Shown in pieces: positions 63,563 to 64,000 of a DNA stretch of 64,000 nucleotides; the first letter of the stretch is position 1, and each line of letters starts with the position of its first letter. Made by a program: the position numbers and the translations under genes. The notes under the pieces are model-generated. The model made no database searches, was not told the DNA's origin, and saw only the letters and a program-made list of their open reading frames with translations. This DNA comes from Bhargavaea cecembensis (lineage in GTDB: Bacteria > Bacillota > Bacilli > Bacillales_A > Planococcaceae), in NCBI RefSeq assembly GCF_001619585.1, contig NZ_LQNT01000009.1, forward strand, positions 372,001-436,000, given 5' to 3'.

Positions 63563-64000
63563 TCAGGCGAATGTGTTCGAAAGCGTACCGATTCCCTCGA
63601 TCGAAACTTTCACCGTGTCACCGGTCCTGATGAAGGACGGCGGGTTCATCCCTTTCCCCACACCCGACGGCGTTCCTGTGAGAATAACATCGCCAGGCTC
63701 AAGCGTGACATAAAGGGAGACCTGTGAGATCAGTTCGTCGATCGGGAAGATCATGTCTTTTGTATTGCCGTTCTGGCGCACATCCCCGTTGACTTTGGTC
63801 ACGAGAGACAGGTTCTGCGGATCCGGAATCTCATCTTTAGTTACGAGGTAAGGTCCCATCGGGCACGACTTGTCCAGGCTTTTTCCGAGGAAGAATTGCA
63901 CGTGGGAAGCCTGAACGTCACGAGCGGTGATGTCATTGGCGATCGTGTACCCGAAAATGTGGTCGTAGGCAAGCGCCTTCCGGATATTCCGGCCGCCTTT
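63563..64000 (-). CDS. yisK: Fumarylacetoacetate hydrolase family protein YisK (5' end outside)
   Basis: The C-terminal about 145 residues are visible; the frame runs off the window end. HIFGYTIANDITARDVQ, HVQFFLGKSLDKSCPMGPY, ISQVSLYVTLEPGDVILTGTPSGVG and the end VSIEGIGTLSN are the metal-binding FAH core. B. subtilis YisK is an oxaloacetate decarboxylase tied to cell-wall and division phenotypes; by similarity only. It converts into yisL with a 70-base gap and no terminator between. Confidence 0.9.
   Translation of the reverse strand, partial: KGGRNIRKALAYDHIFGYTIANDITARDVQASHVQFFLGKSLDKSCPMGPYLVTKDEIPDPQNLSLVTKVNGDVRQNGNTKDMIFPIDELISQVSLYVTLEPGDVILTGTPSGVGKGMNPPSFIRTGDTVKVSIEGIGTLSNTFA

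Overview
The window reads as core chromosome of a moderately GC-rich, low-GC-phylum bacterium of the order Bacillales, most likely a Planococcaceae-type relative of Bacillus (an inference from gene content, not a database match). Gene order from the fatty-acid genes to the yjc genes closely follows the Bacillus subtilis fabHA-fabF-app-trpS-spx-mecA-coiA-pepF-yjbH-yjbI-relQ-nadK-rluD-prpE-cotO-cotZ-spoVIF-yjcF-yjcG-yjcH block. Differences from B. subtilis include a ClpB, a murE lying beside prfC, a TAXI-type TRAP transporter and a dead-looking amylase homologue. The many sporulation genes point to an endospore former or a recent descendant of one.

Layout. 1-9.7 kb: ykyB, ykwC, a Spo0E-like phosphatase, ykvS, a lipoprotein, an MhqR-like regulator, a PAS histidine kinase of the sporulation type, the KtrD potassium channel subunit, the sigI-rsgI stress sigma/anti-sigma pair, and a TerC protein behind a yybP-ykoY manganese riboswitch. 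9.7-18.7 kb: an RND efflux pump, prfC, murE, an M42 peptidase and an aldehyde dehydrogenase. 18.7-20.3 kb: a 47-codon gene with a possible sigma-B promoter, tRNA-Val and an RsbR-like STAS protein. 20.3-24 kb: a TAXI-TRAP uptake operon. 24-30.4 kb: yutG, yjcH-yjcG-yjcF and a sporulation cluster (spoVIF, yjcZ, a short spoVA operon, cotZ, a cotO-like gene) with sequence matches to sigma-K and sigma-G promoters. 30.4-42.6 kb: mgtE, prpE, the yjbL-relQ-nadK-rluD operon, truncated haemoglobin plus SpxH, a decayed IS1182-type element, pepF, coiA, mecA and spx. 43-52 kb: a secreted glycosidase-like protein, T-box-controlled trpS and the appDFABC oligopeptide operon. 52-57 kb: fabH-fabF with a FapR box, and clpB with a CtsR box. 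57-64 kb: yitW, yitV, yitU, a DegV protein, CoA-disulfide reductase, a membrane-anchored amylase-like protein, yisL and the 3' part of yisK.

Several genes share one theme: disulfide stress and regulated proteolysis (Spx, its adaptor SpxH/YjbH, MecA, CoA-disulfide reductase, an MhqR-like repressor, ClpB under CtsR). A second theme is entry into and completion of sporulation (kinase and Spo0E phosphatase, coat and germination genes). No CRISPR array, prophage, defence island or biosynthetic cluster was seen. The most unusual items are an amylase homologue that has lost all its catalytic residues, a ClpB without its N-terminal domain, and a Rex-like operator stranded next to the IS remnant.
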